In this document: positions 40,182 through 50,094 of the stretch, piece by piece
How positions within the stretch are numbered: position 1 is the stretch's first letter
Layout: each line of letters opens with the position of its first letter
The notes under the pieces: generated by a model
Told to the model about the DNA's origin: nothing
The model's database searches: none
What the model saw: only the letters and a program-made list of their open reading frames with translations
Translations under genes and position numbers: made by a program
Source: Candidatus Methylopumilus universalis
GTDB taxonomy: Bacteria > Pseudomonadota > Gammaproteobacteria > Burkholderiales > Methylophilaceae
Direction: 5' to 3'
DNA: 64,000 nucleotides
NCBI RefSeq assembly: GCF_006364435.1
Contig: NZ_CP040977.1
Coordinates: forward strand, 558,001 to 622,000

Positions 40182-41276
40182 ATGTCGATTCATTCATTAA
40201 TCCCAAAATATATTTGTGATATTGCGCCTTATCAAGGTGGCAAACCAATCGCCGAGCTTGCGCGCGAATATCAACTCGAAGAGTCTTCAATTGTGAAGTT
40301 GGCTTCCAACGAAAATCCATTGGGCATGAGTCCTAAAGCTCGTGAGGTGATTTTAAAATCCATTGATGAGATTTATCGTTATCCCGATGGCAATGCCTTT
40401 CAGCTTAAAAAAGCTGTCAGTCTTAAGTTTAATTTACATCCTGATAGTTTAATTTTTGGAAATGGATCAAATGATATTTTAGAATTGTCAGCGCGCACAT
40501 TCTTAAAAGTCGGTGATGAAGCTATATTTTCTCAGCATGCTTTTGCTGTGTACAGTCTTGTGACTCAATCCATGGGTGCAATTGGGGTCAAAGTGCCCGC
40601 CAAAGATTTTGCGCATGACCTTGCCAAAATGTTCGCGGCAATCACTTCAAAAACCAAAATGATTTTCATCGCTAATCCTAACAACCCAACAGGAACTCTA
40701 ATTGCCAAGGATGAACTGAAAGCCTTTTTAATGAAGATTCCTCCACATATTATTGTGGTCTTGGATGAGGCTTACGATGAATATTTGGATACTGAATATA
40801 AGTCCGTGAGTTTTTCATGGCTTACTCAATTTCCCAATTTGATTATTTCAAGAACTTTCTCAAAAGCTTATGGTTTGGCTGGGCTAAGAGTGGGTTTTGG
40901 AGCGTCAAATCCAGAAATTATTCAATTTATGAATCGTGTGAGACAGCCTTTCAATGTAAACAGTCTTGCTCAAGATGCTGCAGTGGCAGCATTAATGGAT
41001 GACGCATTTGTCAGTGAGAGTAAAATACTGAATAATAATGGAAAAAAACAATTAGAATCAGCACTTCAAAGGTTAAAGTTAAGTTTTATTCCTACTTTTG
41101 GTAACTTTATAAGTTTTAAAGTAGATAAAGCATTCCAAGTCTACGAAGCCTTACTAAAGGCAGGTATCATTGTGCGTCCAGTGGCTAATTATGAGATGCC
41201 TGATTATTTGAGGGTGAGCATTGGTCTTAAAGAAGAAAATGAAAGATTTATTCAAGCACTAGAAGCGATTATTTAA
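40182..41276 (+). CDS. hisC: Histidinol-phosphate aminotransferase
   Basis: PLP aminotransferase of histidine synthesis; members at this gyrA-serC-pheA locus may also act on aromatic keto acids or imidazole acetol phosphate. The 364-residue protein has KLASNENPLGMSP, IFIANPNNPTGT, VLDEAYDEYL and the Schiff-base lysine in ISRTFSKAYGLAGLRVGFG. No Shine-Dalgarno is seen before the ATG. Confidence 0.92.
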   Translation: MSIHSLIPKYICDIAPYQGGKPIAELAREYQLEESSIVKLASNENPLGMSPKAREVILKSIDEIYRYPDGNAFQLKKAVSLKFNLHPDSLIFGNGSNDILELSARTFLKVGDEAIFSQHAFAVYSLVTQSMGAIGVKVPAKDFAHDLAKMFAAITSKTKMIFIANPNNPTGTLIAKDELKAFLMKIPPHIIVVLDEAYDEYLDTEYKSVSFSWLTQFPNLIISRTFSKAYGLAGLRVGFGASNPEIIQFMNRVRQPFNVNSLAQDAAVAALMDDAFVSESKILNNNGKKQLESALQRLKLSFIPTFGNFISFKVDKAFQVYEALLKAGIIVRPVANYEMPDYLRVSIGLKEENERFIQALEAII

Positions 41277-41288
41277 ATAGGATCTAGC

Positions 41289-42308
41289 ATGATTATTGTA
41301 ATGAGCAACGCAGCAACCGAAGAGCAAATTGAATCGGTTATTAAGCGTATCGAAGAAAAGGGACTGGAAGCTAATGTTTCCCGTGGCACCGAAAGAACCG
41401 TTATCGGCGCGATTGGAGATGAGCGAAGTCTTGACCCTGAGCTTCTAGAATCTCTTCCTGGTGTTGAGCAAGCGCTTCACATTGTTAAGCCTTATAAAAT
41501 TGTTGCGCGTGAGTGGCATAAAGAAGATACCGTTATCGATATTCAAGGTAATCTCATGGGCGGTAAGCAGATCCAAATTATTTCAGGCCCATGTTCCGTT
41601 GAAACACCCGAACAGATGGAAAAATCTGCGAAAGCAGTTAAAGCCGCTGGTGTAAGACTTATGCGTGGCGGTGCGTTTAAACCACGAACAAGTCCTTATA
41701 CATTCCAGGGTACAGGTGTTGAAGGCTTGGAAATGTTTAGAAAGGCTGCAGATAAAGAAGGCTTGCCTATAGTCACTGAGCTTATGGATGCAAGACAGCT
41801 CGACACCTTTATGAAATATAAAGTGGATGTGATTCAAATTGGTACGCGCAGCATGCAAAATTTTGAGCTTCTAAAAGAAGTTGGCAAGGTCAATGTACCA
41901 GTCATTTTAAAACGCGGGATGTCAGCAACGATTTCAGAATGGTTAATGGCTGCAGAATATATAGCAGCAGGTGGCAATCATAATATTATTTTCTGCGAGC
42001 GCGGTATTCGAACTTTTGAAACTTATTATAGAAATGTATTAGATGTCACAGCGATCCCGGTGCTTAAGAAAGAAACGCATCTTCCTGTTATCGTTGATCC
42101 TTCTCATGCAGGTGGAAAAGCATGGATGGTGGCAGCATTATCTAGAGCGGCAATTGCAGCAGGTGCAGATGGTCTTTTGGTTGAAATGCATCCTAACCCA
42201 TGTGAGGCATGGTGTGATGCAGATCAAGCTATCAATCCGCAAGAACTTATTTCACTCATGGGTGAGTTAAGAGGTATTGCTAAAGTGATTGGCCGCGAAA
42301 TTCTTTAA
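41289..42308 (+). CDS. 3-deoxy-7-phosphoheptulonate synthase (type I-beta, regulatory-domain form)
   Basis: First step of the shikimate pathway, from PEP and erythrose 4-phosphate. The 339-residue protein has an N-terminal ferredoxin-like/ACT-like domain (about 1-70, MIIVMSNAATEEQIESVIKR), as in the Thermotoga/Bacillus-type enzyme, then the barrel with ISGPCSVETPEQM, RGGAFKPRTSPYTFQG, and PVIVDPSHAGGKAWM. It lies 12 bp after hisC, in the place where relatives often carry tyrA/aroA, so the start of the aromatic pathway sits with pheA. Confidence 0.94.
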   Translation: MIIVMSNAATEEQIESVIKRIEEKGLEANVSRGTERTVIGAIGDERSLDPELLESLPGVEQALHIVKPYKIVAREWHKEDTVIDIQGNLMGGKQIQIISGPCSVETPEQMEKSAKAVKAAGVRLMRGGAFKPRTSPYTFQGTGVEGLEMFRKAADKEGLPIVTELMDARQLDTFMKYKVDVIQIGTRSMQNFELLKEVGKVNVPVILKRGMSATISEWLMAAEYIAAGGNHNIIFCERGIRTFETYYRNVLDVTAIPVLKKETHLPVIVDPSHAGGKAWMVAALSRAAIAAGADGLLVEMHPNPCEAWCDADQAINPQELISLMGELRGIAKVIGREIL

Positions 42309-42309
42309 G

Positions 42310-42332
42310 GAACTCATGGATTTCATGAGTTC
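42310..42332 (+). terminator. Hairpin after the DAHP synthase gene
   Basis: GAACTCATG (42310-42318) and CATGAGTTC (42324-42332) form a perfect 9-bp stem with a 5-nt loop, starting one base after the stop codon. The downstream bases TATTTAGC are only weakly T-rich. It probably separates the aromatic genes from pqqB. The rest of the gap (42333-42418) holds an AT-rich promoter-like stretch and no pqqA-like reading frame. Confidence 0.5.
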
Positions 42333-42418
42333 TATTTAGCTAATTTCCACTATGACATTAGGTGCTTTTCCCGCAGTATCATTTCATTATTAAATATTAG
42401 TCTCATTGACAGGGTTCT

Positions 42419-43336
42419 ATGCATATTCATGTCTTAGGTGCAGGTGCGGGTGGTGGATTTCCTCAGTGGAATTGTAATTGTCAAAATTGCGATGGTCTTC
42501 GTAAAGGGACTATTAAAGCTACAAAACGCACACAGTCATCTATCTGTGTAAGTTCTGACGGCGTTCATTGGGTGCTATTTAATACATCGCCTGATGTGTT
42601 GCAACAAATTCAAGATTTTCCTCCTTTACAACCGGGTCGTGCTATTCGTGATAGTGGTATTTCAGCCATTATACTTATTGATGCACAAATTGATCACACG
42701 ACAGGATTGTTAATGCTTCGTGAGGGCACACAAAAACGTGAACTCTATTGCACAGATATGGTATATCAAGATCTCACCACAGGTAATCCACTCCTAAAAA
42801 TTTTAGATCACTACTGTGGAATTAATCATCACGAAATTCCAACTGATGGCAAAACTTCATTTGAAATACCTAAAATAGAAAATCTTACATTCACGCCTGT
42901 TGCATTAAAGAGTGCTGCACCACCATACTCACCGCATCGAAATAATCCCCATCCAGGTGACACGATTGGTATGCTGATTGAAGATAAAAAAACACAGAAG
43001 CGATTATTTTACGCACCAGGCTTAGGTGAAATTGAACCTCACCTACCACCTTTATTTGAAAAAGCAGACTGTATTATGGTCGATGGTACTTTCTGGACGA
43101 ATACAGAAATGATGGATATGGGTTTAATGACAAAGAAAGCACGAGACATTGGCCATAATCCTCAGTCAGGTGAGGGCGGTATGATTGAAGTGTTAGATCG
43201 TTATCCCAACGCTAAAAAAGTGCTTATACACATTAACAATACAAACCCAATTTTGCGAGAAGATTCAAAAGAGCGTCAGATTTTAACTGACCATGGCATT
43301 GAAGTGGCATATGACGGTATGGATATTGTTTTATAA
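42419..43336 (+). CDS. pqqB: PQQ biosynthesis protein PqqB
   Basis: Metallo-beta-lactamase-fold protein of pyrroloquinoline quinone synthesis, proposed to hydroxylate the tyrosine of the Glu-Tyr intermediate. The 305-residue protein has AGAGGGFPQWNCNCQNC at the N-terminus and IDHTTGLLMLREG, the modified metal-binding region. CAGGG precedes the ATG. It is first in pqqB-C-D-E; PQQ is the cofactor of methanol dehydrogenases. Confidence 0.96.
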   Translation: MHIHVLGAGAGGGFPQWNCNCQNCDGLRKGTIKATKRTQSSICVSSDGVHWVLFNTSPDVLQQIQDFPPLQPGRAIRDSGISAIILIDAQIDHTTGLLMLREGTQKRELYCTDMVYQDLTTGNPLLKILDHYCGINHHEIPTDGKTSFEIPKIENLTFTPVALKSAAPPYSPHRNNPHPGDTIGMLIEDKKTQKRLFYAPGLGEIEPHLPPLFEKADCIMVDGTFWTNTEMMDMGLMTKKARDIGHNPQSGEGGMIEVLDRYPNAKKVLIHINNTNPILREDSKERQILTDHGIEVAYDGMDIVL

Positions 43337-43351
43337 AAGGATTCGTTAGAC

Positions 43352-44086
43352 ATGGATAAAATTTGGACAAGAGAAGAATTTGAAGAGAAGCTTCGCGAGA
43401 AGGGTCGTGGTTATCATATCTATCATCCTTTCCATGTGATGATGTACGAAGGAAAGCTCACCAAAGAACAACTCCAGAGCTGGGTACTAAATCGCTTTTA
43501 TTATCAAATTGGTATTCCACAAAAAGATGCAGCCATACTTTCTAATTGCCCTGACGTTGAAGTCAGAAAACAGTGGATCGTTCGTATCACAGATCATGAT
43601 GGTGTGGATGATGCGGTAGGTGGAATCGAAGCTTGGATTAAATTAGGTGAAGCGGTTGGCTTAACGAGAGAAGATGTCACTTCCTTAAAGCACGTGAGCC
43701 CAGGTGTTCGTTTCGCAGTGGATGCTTATATTAATTTTGCAAAACAAAGACCTTGGCAAGAATCAGTATGTTCATCGCTCACTGAGTTGTTTGCGCCACA
43801 TATTCATCAACAGCGCATAAGCTCATGGCCTGAAGTCTACCCATGGATCAATGAATCTGGACTCTCATATTTCAAAAAACGCTTAACAGAAGCAAGGCGC
43901 GATGTTGAACAAGGCTTATCCGTGACGCTAGATTATTTTAGTCAATCTCGTGCGATGCAAGAGCGCGCATTGGACATTCTTCAATTTAAACTCAATGTGC
44001 TATGGGTGATTGCAGATTCCATTATGCTCGCATCTTCAAATATTAAAGTTGAAGATCGCGATTACCTAAGACAGCCTGTATTTTAG
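43352..44086 (+). CDS. pqqC: PQQ synthase PqqC
   Basis: Cofactor-less oxidase for the last ring closure and eight-electron oxidation to PQQ. The 244-residue helical protein has [33 protein letters not shown] and [27 protein letters not shown] (split across residues 80-110). AAAGGA lies before the ATG, and pqqD follows 2 bp after the stop. Confidence 0.97.
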   Translation: MDKIWTREEFEEKLREKGRGYHIYHPFHVMMYEGKLTKEQLQSWVLNRFYYQIGIPQKDAAILSNCPDVEVRKQWIVRITDHDGVDDAVGGIEAWIKLGEAVGLTREDVTSLKHVSPGVRFAVDAYINFAKQRPWQESVCSSLTELFAPHIHQQRISSWPEVYPWINESGLSYFKKRLTEARRDVEQGLSVTLDYFSQSRAMQERALDILQFKLNVLWVIADSIMLASSNIKVEDRDYLRQPVF

Positions 44087-44088
44087 TC

Positions 44089-44367
44089 ATGACGATCGAA
44101 CGCCAAGATATTTTAAAGATTGCAGCACATCACAGATTCCAGTGGGAAGAAGCGCAGCAGTCTCATGTCATTTTATTTCCAGAAGGCATGGTCAAATTAA
44201 ATGGAAGTGCGGGTGAAGTTTTAAGTTTGGTTGATGGAAAAAACTCAGTCGATCAAATTGTCAGCGCCTTAAAAGAAAAATTTAAAGATGTCGAAGGTAT
44301 CGAAAAAGATATTTTATCTATGATTCAATTCGCTTTAGATAAAGCCTGGATTGAGAAAGCTAATTAA
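44089..44367 (+). CDS. pqqD: PQQ peptide chaperone PqqD
   Basis: Binds the PqqA precursor peptide and presents it to the radical SAM enzyme PqqE. The 92-residue winged-helix RRE protein has HRFQWEEAQQSHVILFPEGMVKLN and GSAGEVLSLVDG. It lies between pqqC (2 bp) and pqqE (11 bp). Confidence 0.95.
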   Translation: MTIERQDILKIAAHHRFQWEEAQQSHVILFPEGMVKLNGSAGEVLSLVDGKNSVDQIVSALKEKFKDVEGIEKDILSMIQFALDKAWIEKAN

Positions 44368-44378
44368 GGGGAAATACG

Positions 44379-45563
44379 ATGGCAATACAAAATAATGGTG
44401 TAGCAGCATCCGTCACACATACACAACCTTTATGGCTATTAGCTGAAATCACATATCGATGCCCACTTCATTGTGCATTTTGTTATAACCCTACTGATTA
44501 TGACAAGCATACACAGAATGAATTATCGACAGAGCAGTGGATTAATGTTTTACGTGATGCAAGAAAATTAGGCGCACTTCAATTGGGCATTTCAGGTGGT
44601 GAACCGCTGCTTCGTGATGACATTGAAGAGATTGTGGTAGAAGCAAAAAAATTAGGCTATTACAGCAATCTTATTACTTCAGGTGTAGGCTTAACTGAAA
44701 AAAGAATCCAAGCATTCAAAGAAGGCGGATTGGATCATATTCAGCTATCAATGCATGACATTACTGAAGAAATTAATAACTTCATTACAAATACCAAAAC
44801 TTTTGAATTAAAGAAAAAAGTCGCAGCAATGATCAAGAACCATGGCTATCCAATGGTACTTAATGTTGTAATCCATCGCTATAACATTGGCCATATCAAA
44901 GAAATCTTAGAGATGGCTGAAGCTTTAGGTGCTGACTATGTTGAATTGGCTAATACGCAATATTACGGATGGTCACTAGTGAATCGTAATCAATTAATGC
45001 CCACCAAAGAGCAAATTGATCACGCAGAAAAAGTTACCAATGAATTTAGAGAAAAAGTTGGTAACAAAATGAAAGTTTTCTTTGTGGTGCCTGATTATTT
45101 CTCAGATCGCCCTAAGAAATGTATGAATGGATGGGGTGAAGTCTTTATGATTGTCACTGCCAATGGCGATGTACTACCTTGCCATTCAGCACGGGTATTG
45201 CCTAATATGGAATTCCCAAATGTCCGAGATAAAGGCCTTATGTGGGCATGGCAAGATTCTCCAGCATTCAATCGATATCGAGGTGATAGTTGGATGAAAG
45301 AGCCTTGTAGAACCTGCCCTGAAAAAGAAAATGATTTAGGCGGTTGCCGTTGCCAAGCATTCCTTTTATCAGGCGATGCAGAGAGTGCTGACCCAGTATG
45401 TAGTTTGTCGCCCAATCATCACATCATCGAAAAAGCGATTGAAGATGCTAAAAATCCTGTTCTTCAAGCGCAACCGATTCTTTTTAGAAATGATAAAAAC
45501 TCTAAGAAAATTCTCTCCGGCGAAGCGAATGATTTAATTAAAGACTTTCACGCAACACCCTAA
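44379..45563 (+). CDS. pqqE: PqqA peptide cyclase PqqE (radical SAM)
   Basis: Forms the carbon-carbon bond between Glu and Tyr of PqqA. The 394-residue protein has the radical SAM cluster motif at Cys28, Cys32 and Cys35 (CPLHCAFCYNP), LGISGGEPLLRDD, and a SPASM-type C-terminus with many cysteines (CMNGWGE, VLPCHSA, CRTCPEKEN, GGCRCQAF). AAGGGGA precedes the ATG. It ends the pqq operon. Confidence 0.97.
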   Translation: MAIQNNGVAASVTHTQPLWLLAEITYRCPLHCAFCYNPTDYDKHTQNELSTEQWINVLRDARKLGALQLGISGGEPLLRDDIEEIVVEAKKLGYYSNLITSGVGLTEKRIQAFKEGGLDHIQLSMHDITEEINNFITNTKTFELKKKVAAMIKNHGYPMVLNVVIHRYNIGHIKEILEMAEALGADYVELANTQYYGWSLVNRNQLMPTKEQIDHAEKVTNEFREKVGNKMKVFFVVPDYFSDRPKKCMNGWGEVFMIVTANGDVLPCHSARVLPNMEFPNVRDKGLMWAWQDSPAFNRYRGDSWMKEPCRTCPEKENDLGGCRCQAFLLSGDAESADPVCSLSPNHHIIEKAIEDAKNPVLQAQPILFRNDKNSKKILSGEANDLIKDFHATP

Positions 45564-45587
45564 AATCTTTTAGTTTCATCTTTCCTC

Positions 45588-45593
45588 TATAAT
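45588..45593 (+). promoter_or_regulatory. -10 element of the Bcr/CflA gene, near-leaderless
   Basis: A perfect TATAAT only 8 bp before the ATG at 45602. Transcription from it would start at about 45600, leaving two bases or so of leader. No convincing -35 is present. Confidence 0.45.
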
Positions 45594-45601
45594 CTAAAAC
45601 T

Positions 45602-46777
45602 ATGAACTCATCTCATATGGTGCGTGTTTTTGTATTGGCTAGCTTGGCTGCATTAGCGCCATTTGCTATTGATACTTATTTGCCTGCATTTCATGTGATG
45701 ACTAATGATTTAGAGACAAACCCTCACGCTATTCAGCAAAGCCTTACCTTTTATTTATTTCCTTATGCATTGATGACTTTATTTCATGGTGCTATTTCTG
45801 ATGCGATTGGTCGTATTGATACAATCAAAATTGGCTTAGGTATTTTTATAGTAGGTTCTCTCTGTGCTGCATTTGCAACGAGTGTAGAAATATTATGGCT
45901 GGGTCGAATTTTGCAAGGCATAGGGGGAGGAGCAGGTAATGTGGTTGCTCGCGCTATGGTGCGTGATTTATTTCAGGGCCCCGAAGCTCAACGTGTTATG
46001 GCAACTATACAAATGTTATTTGGTATTGCGCCTGCAGTAGCACCTATGATTGGCGGCCTTCTATTAGGTATTCATTGGCATAGTATTTTTATATTCTTGG
46101 CAATCTATGCGACTATTTCATTAATTGCTGCAATTAAATATTTACCTGAAACAATGCCAGAATCAAAACGCGTTTCTTTTTCATTCTCAGCAGTCACACA
46201 TCGATATAAAACTATTTTTTCAGATAAAGAATTTTTGCTGCTTGTCATTGCACTAGGCGCAAATTTTTCAGGATTCTTTTTGTATGTTTTATCAAGCCCG
46301 ATATTTATTGTTGACCACTTAGGCTTGAGTTCGACACAATTCGCGTATTTATTTATACCCACTGTGTCAGGCATGATTTTTGGCTCTTACTTATCAAAAA
46401 AAGCTGCCGGAAATTTATCTCATAAAAAAACAATTCAAATTGCCTACATATGGATGGGTCTTATAGCCTCTCTTAATGTGCTTTTTTGTACCTTCTTTGA
46501 AACGAACTTATTAATTAATATTGGTTTCGTGGCTCTCTATAACATAGGAATGTCGCTTGTGATGCCAGTACTATCGATTGCAGCGCTTGATCGTTTTGAA
46601 AAGATACGGGGCACAGCTTCCTCAGGACAAGCTTTCATTCAAATGCTGCTTTCAACAGTATCAGCAGGTCTGATAGTTCCTATTCTTTGGTTTTCACCTC
46701 TTGGCTTGTCTATTGGTATGTTTGGATATTTTATTATTAGTATTTTAGTAATTTCTCAAACAAAATCACTAAGTTAA
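45602..46777 (+). CDS. Bcr/CflA-family MFS multidrug exporter
   Basis: Inner-membrane proton-driven exporter with about 12 hydrophobic segments over 391 residues. [18 protein letters not shown] at the N-terminus and [23 protein letters not shown] are the DHA1 Bcr/CflA signature. The substrate is unknown. It lies 38 bp after pqqE; export of a PQQ-related compound would be speculation. Its end overlaps the end of the convergent fdxA gene by 4 bp. Confidence 0.88.
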   Translation: MNSSHMVRVFVLASLAALAPFAIDTYLPAFHVMTNDLETNPHAIQQSLTFYLFPYALMTLFHGAISDAIGRIDTIKIGLGIFIVGSLCAAFATSVEILWLGRILQGIGGGAGNVVARAMVRDLFQGPEAQRVMATIQMLFGIAPAVAPMIGGLLLGIHWHSIFIFLAIYATISLIAAIKYLPETMPESKRVSFSFSAVTHRYKTIFSDKEFLLLVIALGANFSGFFLYVLSSPIFIVDHLGLSSTQFAYLFIPTVSGMIFGSYLSKKAAGNLSHKKTIQIAYIWMGLIASLNVLFCTFFETNLLINIGFVALYNIGMSLVMPVLSIAALDRFEKIRGTASSGQAFIQMLLSTVSAGLIVPILWFSPLGLSIGMFGYFIISILVISQTKSLS

Positions 46778-47097
46778 TTATCCAATAAACTTCTTTTATT
46801 TGGTTTTCCGTTAAAAGAATCTGCATCAGGAAGCGGTTCTTTTCTTGAGGAAATCACAGGCCAAATTTTAGACATGTCTGCATTGATCTTGATAAAATCT
46901 TGCTGATCTGCTGGCACATCATCTTCTGCAAATATAGCTTCAGCAGGACATTCAGCCACACATAATGTGCAGTCAATACATTCATCTGGGTTAATAGCTA
47001 AGAAATTAGGGCCTTCAACAAAACAATCGACAGGGCAGACGTCCACACAGTCGGTATATTTACATTTAATACAATTTTCGGTTACCACGTAGGTCAT
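46774..47097 (-). CDS. fdxA: 7Fe ferredoxin FdxA
   Basis: Small electron carrier with one [3Fe-4S] and one [4Fe-4S] cluster. The 107-residue protein has Cys9, Cys12, Cys17, Cys21 and Cys25 at the N-terminus ([19 protein letters not shown]) and Cys40, Cys43, Cys46, Cys50 ([12 protein letters not shown]), plus the C-terminal extension typical of the Azotobacter-type ferredoxin. AAAAGGACAG precedes its ATG. It lies 61 bp downstream of cysN in the same direction, so it may be read with the sulfate operon and could supply electrons to it; that role is inferred. Confidence 0.94.
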   Translation of the reverse strand: MTYVVTENCIKCKYTDCVDVCPVDCFVEGPNFLAINPDECIDCTLCVAECPAEAIFAEDDVPADQQDFIKINADMSKIWPVISSRKEPLPDADSFNGKPNKRSLLDN

Positions 47098-47158
47098 ATC
47101 TGTCCTTTTATCTCTTCAATATTGTTATTTTAATCTATTTTTTTTCTTGATCCAATAA

Positions 47159-48436
47159 TTATGCAATCATACCGGCACCTACCGTATGGTAAGTGGACTC
47201 ATCAATAATGATAAAAGACCCTGTGGATCTATTATTTTGATAGGGGTCGGCCATAATAGGTTGCGCCAATTTAAATGTCACTTGAGCAATATCATTCATA
47301 CTTAAATTTGAAATAGCTTCGTGAGCCAGTGTTTCGATATTCACTTTAAAATCGATTTTATCTAATTTCGCTTTGGATTCTCGAGAGGTATGACGAATTA
47401 AATAAGTTCTCGATGAAGCCATAGGTGTCTCAGATAGCCAACACACCATCGCATTAATATTTTTTGTAGGCTCTATAGCATCATCTGACTTGATAATCAT
47501 GTCACCACGTGAAATATCAATTTCATCTTCCAGAAGAATGGTCACAGATTGTTCGGAGATCGCCTTTTTAAGTTCTGTATCACCCAATTGAATTGATTTA
47601 ATTTTTGATTTGTATTGGGAAGGCAGCACTGTAATTTCGTCCCCAACAGCAATAGATCCAGATTCCACTCGACCCATAAATCCTCTAAAGTCGTGGAGGT
47701 CAAGATTATCGGAAGCATGTGGACGGCAAACGAATTGCACGGGGAACCTAAAGCTCTTATCTTTGCCAGCATAATCTGCGGTTGTTTTTTCTAAAACATC
47801 AAGAAGTGTAGGGCCTTTGTACCAGTTTATAGATTCGCCGCGATCTACAAGCATGTCTCCATTAAGCGCTGACATAGGGACAAATTCAATAGTACGATTT
47901 TCTGATAGTTTAATTTCCTTTGCAAAAGCTTTATAACTTTCGCAAATTGCTTTGTACTTACTTTCATCGTAATCGATTAAGTCCATTTTATTAATTGCGA
48001 CAACAATATGAGGAATACCAACTAGTTTTGCTAAAAATGAGTGACGTCTTGTTTGAGTGAGTACGCCTTTTCTTGCATCAATGAGAATAATAGCTAAATG
48101 AGCGGTAGAAGCTGCAGTTACCATATTGCGTGTGTATTGTTCATGGCCTGGAGCATCCGCAATAATATATTTACGTGTACCTGTACTAAAGTATCTATAC
48201 GCAACATCGATCGTGATACCTTGCTCACGTTCTGCTTGAAGTCCGTCAGTAATCAAAGATAAATCAACGGCTGTCATACCTCTTTTTTTAGAGGTTTTTT
48301 CAATTTGAGTGAGTGTATCTGTAAGAATGGTTTTAGTATCAAAAAGAAGTCGTCCGATGAGTGTACTTTTGCCATCATCAACACTTCCGCATGTCATAAA
48401 ACGTAATAAGCTATCTTGAATATTTTCTTGTGACAT
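47159..48436 (-). CDS. cysN: Sulfate adenylyltransferase large (GTPase) subunit
   Basis: GTPase that drives APS formation by CysD. With the ATG at 48436 (MSQENIQDSLLRF) it is 425 aa; the longer open frame upstream lies inside cysD. G1 is GSVDDGKST at 17-25, G3 DAPGHEQYTRN, G4 NKMDLID. It ends without an APS-kinase (CysC) domain, and no cysC is nearby, consistent with direct reduction of APS. One base separates it from the cysD stop. Confidence 0.96.
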   Translation of the reverse strand: MSQENIQDSLLRFMTCGSVDDGKSTLIGRLLFDTKTILTDTLTQIEKTSKKRGMTAVDLSLITDGLQAEREQGITIDVAYRYFSTGTRKYIIADAPGHEQYTRNMVTAASTAHLAIILIDARKGVLTQTRRHSFLAKLVGIPHIVVAINKMDLIDYDESKYKAICESYKAFAKEIKLSENRTIEFVPMSALNGDMLVDRGESINWYKGPTLLDVLEKTTADYAGKDKSFRFPVQFVCRPHASDNLDLHDFRGFMGRVESGSIAVGDEITVLPSQYKSKIKSIQLGDTELKKAISEQSVTILLEDEIDISRGDMIIKSDDAIEPTKNINAMVCWLSETPMASSRTYLIRHTSRESKAKLDKIDFKVNIETLAHEAISNLSMNDIAQVTFKLAQPIMADPYQNNRSTGSFIIIDESTYHTVGAGMIA

Positions 48437-48437
48437 T

Positions 48438-49346
48438 TTAGAAGTAACCTTCTTTTTTACGTTGTTCCATGGACGCATCTGAAGTTTGATCATCCAATCT
48501 TGTTGCACCACGTTCTGTGATAGTTGTACTCGCGGTTTCAATAATAATTTTCTCCACACTATCAGCCACACTTTCAACTGGGGCTGTGCAAGTAATATCT
48601 CCGACTGTTCTATAGCGCACCATAATTTCTTCAACGACTTCATTATCTTTTTTGGGCGTAAGGGGTGTAATGGGAACAATGGCACCGCCACGTCTTACAA
48701 TGGGACGCTTATGCGCGAAGTAGATGCTAGGTAAACCTAATTTTTCTCGTTCAATATATTGCCAAACATCCATTTCAGTCCAATTGGAAATAGGGAAGGC
48801 ACGAATATTTTCACCCTTATGAACTCTTGCGTTGTAGAGATTCCATAACTCAGGCCTTTGGTTTTTCGGATCCCATTGACCAAATTCATCCCTAAAGCTC
48901 ATGATCCTTTCTTTAGCGCGCGCTTTTTCTTCATCACGTCTTGCTCCACCAATACAACAATCAAATTCAAATTCTGCTATAGCTTCTAAAAGTGTGACTG
49001 ATTGATGTTTATTGCGTGGCTCATCTGCTGATTTTAAAACCACTGTTCCGCGCTTCATCGAATCTTCGAGAGAACGCACAATTAATCTTTCATTAAGTTC
49101 TTTGGCACGAAGATCTCTAAACTGAATCACTTCATCATAATTGTGACCTGTATCAATATGAAGCAGGGGAAAAGGAAAGCGCCCTGGTCTGAATGCTTTT
49201 TCTGCTAACCTTAAGAGACAAAGTGAGTCTTTGCCGCCTGAGAAAAGAAGTACTGGATTGCTGCATTGACCAGCGACTTCTCTTAAGATATGAATAGCTT
49301 CAGACTCAAGCCAATCAAGATGCGTTAAATTTGAAAGTGTTGTCAT
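48438..49346 (-). CDS. cysD: Sulfate adenylyltransferase small subunit
   Basis: ATP sulfurylase catalytic subunit. The 302-residue protein has the PP-loop SGGKDS at 36-41 and the CCIGGARRDEEKARAKERI block. It is placed between cysH (1-bp gap) and cysN in the leftward sulfate operon. Confidence 0.97.
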   Translation of the reverse strand: MTTLSNLTHLDWLESEAIHILREVAGQCSNPVLLFSGGKDSLCLLRLAEKAFRPGRFPFPLLHIDTGHNYDEVIQFRDLRAKELNERLIVRSLEDSMKRGTVVLKSADEPRNKHQSVTLLEAIAEFEFDCCIGGARRDEEKARAKERIMSFRDEFGQWDPKNQRPELWNLYNARVHKGENIRAFPISNWTEMDVWQYIEREKLGLPSIYFAHKRPIVRRGGAIVPITPLTPKKDNEVVEEIMVRYRTVGDITCTAPVESVADSVEKIIIETASTTITERGATRLDDQTSDASMEQRKKEGYF

Positions 49347-49347
49347 A

Positions 49348-50094
49348 TTATTTTACGTGTAGTCCACATTCTTTATTTTGAGGATCTTCCCACCACCAGC
49401 GCCCAGCTCTTACATCTTCTCCTTCAGAGATAGCCCTCGTGCACGGTGCGCAACCGATGCTTGGATAAAAATGATCATGAAGTGCGTTATAAGGCACTTC
49501 ATAGTGTTTAATATAAGCCCAAACCTCTAGCTCACTCCAAGCGCTTAATGGATTCAGTTTTTGAGACTGATGTGCTTCATCAAATTCTTCTTCTTGAAGC
49601 GTTTGTCTTGTTTGAGATTGCTCTTGTCTCATACCTGTGATCCAAGCTTTTTTATCTTTTAAAGCGCGATTTAGGGGTTCAACTTTTCGAATACCACAAC
49701 ACGACTTCCTTAAGTCTAAGGAATTATAAAAAGCATTGATGCCATTTGTATTGACATAGTTTTCTACTTTTTCTTGGTTAGGGAAATAAAGTTTAATTTT
49801 GAATTGATACTTGTCTTCTACCATTTGAATTAAATTATACGTTTCAGATGGCAGCCTTCCTGTGTCAATAGAAAATATCTCAACATTAAGTTTATTTTTT
49901 TGGATGAGATCAACAAGCACCATGTCTTCAGCCCCCAAACTATTTGCAAAGGTGACAGAGTTATGTTTTTCAATATTCTTTTGAATAAGTGAAATGACTT
50001 TTTCTGATTTTTCTTTAATCGTTTTAATAAGTGCATCATTGATATCGATTTTATCGATATGTTTTTTCTGGGGCTTTATAGGTTGGATACTCAT
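49348..50094 (-). CDS. cysH: Assimilatory adenylylsulfate (APS) reductase
   Basis: Reduces activated sulfate to sulfite. The 248-residue protein carries the four [4Fe-4S] ligands that mark APS rather than PAPS reductases: Cys132-Cys133 (SCCGIRKVEPL) and Cys215/Cys218 (GCAPCTR). The catalytic Cys243 is in the C-terminal ECGLHVK. This fits the absence of cysC. Its start overlaps the DUF934 gene by 4 bp. Confidence 0.94.
   Translation of the reverse strand: MSIQPIKPQKKHIDKIDINDALIKTIKEKSEKVISLIQKNIEKHNSVTFANSLGAEDMVLVDLIQKNKLNVEIFSIDTGRLPSETYNLIQMVEDKYQFKIKLYFPNQEKVENYVNTNGINAFYNSLDLRKSCCGIRKVEPLNRALKDKKAWITGMRQEQSQTRQTLQEEEFDEAHQSQKLNPLSAWSELEVWAYIKHYEVPYNALHDHFYPSIGCAPCTRAISEGEDVRAGRWWWEDPQNKECGLHVK

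Noticed and set aside
48437-48691. N-terminal extension of CysN
   Set aside because: The extension overlaps cysD in another frame and is low-complexity; the ATG at 48436 directly precedes the GTPase domain.
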